Of a stretch of 13,817 bases of DNA, positions 12,670 to 13,817 are shown piece by piece. Each line of letters opens with the position of its first letter. Within the stretch, counting starts at the first letter, position 1. The notes under the pieces were generated by a model. That model searched no databases and was not told the DNA's origin. It saw only the letters and a list, made by a program, of their open reading frames with translations. The stretch spans positions 1-13,817 of the forward strand of contig CAMPCT010000035.1 of NCBI GenBank assembly GCA_946647055.1. Reading direction: 5' to 3'. Both the position numbers and the translations under genes were made by a program. The DNA comes from an uncultured Atopobium sp. Lineage in GTDB: Bacteria; Actinomycetota; Coriobacteriia; Coriobacteriales; Atopobiaceae.

Positions 12670-13817
12670 TTACTCGTTTGTGCCGTTGCGCGCAGCCGTG
12701 GGAGACGTTCCCTCGGCCCTGTCACGCGCCGTCGCCTCCTCGCGCCATGCCTCCCACCCGCGAGGGCTGGGCTGCCAGAAGGCCCCCCTCTCGAGTCCCT
12801 CGGGAAGGTAGCGCTGCTCGACCCAACCACCATCGAAGTTGTGGGGATAGAGGTACGTCCCGTACTCGTCCGAACCGGGGCGGTGACGGTCGCGCAGGTA
12901 GCTGGGGACCTCGCGGCGAGGGCCGCTGCGGACCTCCGCCAGCGCCGCGTCGATGCCCCGCTCGGCCGCGTTGCTCTTGGGGGCGAGGGCCATGTAGGTG
13001 ACGGCCTGGGCAAGGTTGATGCGGCACTCGGGATAGCCGATGACCTCGGTCGCCTTGAAGGCGGCCTCGGCGACGAGCAGCGCCTGCGGGTCGGCGTTGC
13101 CAATGTCCTCGGAGGCGAGGATCATGATGCGCCGGGCAATGAACTTGGGGTCCTCGCCCGCGTCGATCATGCGCGCGAGCCAGTACAGGGCGGCGTCCGG
13201 GTCGCTTCCGCGCATGGACTTGATGAAGGCCGAGATGATGTCGTAGTGCATGTCGCCGGACTTGTCGTAGGGCAGGCCGCGGCGGGGGTTGGCGTCTGCC
13301 ACCTCGGCCAGGGTGATGCGCAGGGGACCGTCGGGCGTCACCCCCTCCACGGGCTGCGCCAGCTGGCTCGCCAGCTCGAGCGTGGTGAGGGCGGAGCGGG
13401 CGTCACCCCCCGCCAGGGTCACGATCTCGGCCAGGGCGTCGTCATCCACCTCGAAGCGGCCGGCAAGGCCATGCTCGTCTGCCAGCGCCCTCGTCACCAC
13501 CTGACGGATGTCCCCGTCGGAGAGCGCCTGGAGCTCGACCACGCGCGAGCGCGAAAGCAGGGCCGAGTTGACCTCGAAGTAGGGGTTCTCGGTGGTGGCG
13601 CCCACCAAGACCACCACGCGGTCCTCGACGGCGTGCAGGAGCGCGTCCTGCTGCGAGCGGTTGAAGCGGTGGATCTCATCCACGAAGAGGATGGTGCGCC
13701 TGCCGCTCGAGAGGAGGCGGCCTTCGGCGGCCTCGATCTCGCGGCGCAGGTCCTTCACGGTACCCGTGATGGCGGAGACCTCGACGAACTCGGCGTGCGT
13801 GGTGTTGGCGATGATGC
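12670..13817 (-). CDS. rarA: Replication-associated recombination protein RarA (MgsA), N-terminus cut by window edge
   Basis: The frame runs off the right edge and 381 residues are visible, ending at a TAA. RarA is an AAA+ ATPase related to clamp-loader proteins that acts at stalled replication forks with single-strand binding protein. Visible AAA+ features are FVEVSA near the edge, Walker B ILFVDEIHRFN (near visible residue 42-52) and sensor 1 VGATTENP. The arginine-finger region SRSRVVEL comes next, then sensor 2 GDARSAL. The C-terminal RarA tetramerisation domain follows, with YDKSGDMHYDIISAFIKSMR, DAALYWLARM and ASEDIGNADP. A GTG at 13758 is internal; the Walker A motif and true start lie outside the window. 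Mycobacteria also have a rarA gene near alaS. The last 25 residues are polar. The DUF948 gene follows after 65 bases. Confidence 0.95.
   Translation of the reverse strand, partial: IIANTTHAEFVEVSAITGTVKDLRREIEAAEGRLLSSGRRTILFVDEIHRFNRSQQDALLHAVEDRVVVLVGATTENPYFEVNSALLSRSRVVELQALSDGDIRQVVTRALADEHGLAGRFEVDDDALAEIVTLAGGDARSALTTLELASQLAQPVEGVTPDGPLRITLAEVADANPRRGLPYDKSGDMHYDIISAFIKSMRGSDPDAALYWLARMIDAGEDPKFIARRIMILASEDIGNADPQALLVAEAAFKATEVIGYPECRINLAQAVTYMALAPKSNAAERGIDAALAEVRSGPRREVPSYLRDRHRPGSDEYGTYLYPHNFDGGWVEQRYLPEGLERGAFWQPSPRGWEAWREEATARDRAEGTSPTAARNGTNE

Noticed and set aside
12096..13001. 301-codon plus-strand frame over the DUF948 gene and rarA end
   Set aside because: It is antisense to two supported genes and low-complexity, with no family resemblance.

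Overview
The window is a GC-rich (clearly above 60% by eye), densely coded stretch of bacterial chromosome. Fifteen protein genes fill nearly all of it. No RNA genes, insertion sequences or CRISPR arrays were seen, and no stretch over 300 bases lacks a gene. The high GC, GTG starts, strong GGAGG-type ribosome binding sites and an alaS-ruvX-mltG-...-aroK-aroB-pepQ gene order that I know from actinobacteria all point to the phylum Actinomycetota. The eroded shikimate genes, yqeG and the small sigma-factor cluster suggest class Coriobacteriia (Olsenella/Atopobium/Collinsella-like). That placement is an inference.

Left part (1-2150): a truncated gene of the glycerol dehydrogenase / iron-alcohol dehydrogenase type points off the left edge. 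It is divergent from a short plus-strand unit holding an Sfp/EntD-like phosphopantetheinyl transferase and a ROK-family sugar kinase. The kinase gene ends only 9 bases from the convergent end of pepQ.

Right part (2160-13817): twelve genes run leftward. In transcription order the first group is rarA (cut by the right edge), a DUF948 membrane protein, an RsbW-like anti-sigma protein and a SigB/SigF-type sigma factor. A promoter-bearing gap follows. The second group is alaS, ruvX, mltG, yqeG and a prepilin peptidase, tightly packed with ATGA overlaps at two junctions. After a second promoter-bearing gap come shikimate kinase, an AroB-like protein and pepQ.

The most unusual item is the AroB-like gene (3329-4630). 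It is an intact, full-length open frame recognisable as a 3-dehydroquinate synthase by layout, but the NAD-binding GGG, the catalytic Glu/Lys segment and the zinc-binding His positions are all replaced. It also has an acidic, proline-rich N-terminal tail of about 70 residues. It is translationally coupled to a shikimate kinase whose active-site residues look complete. The aroE, aroC and aroQ genes that flank this block in other actinobacteria are absent here, so the locus looks like a shikimate operon that has decayed and partly been repurposed. A second curiosity is the RsbW-like protein beside the sigma factor, which lacks the usual ATP-binding N-box Asn and a clear G1 box. Short dyad-symmetric elements lie in the gaps before shikimate kinase, before alaS, before pepQ and before the DUF948 gene.
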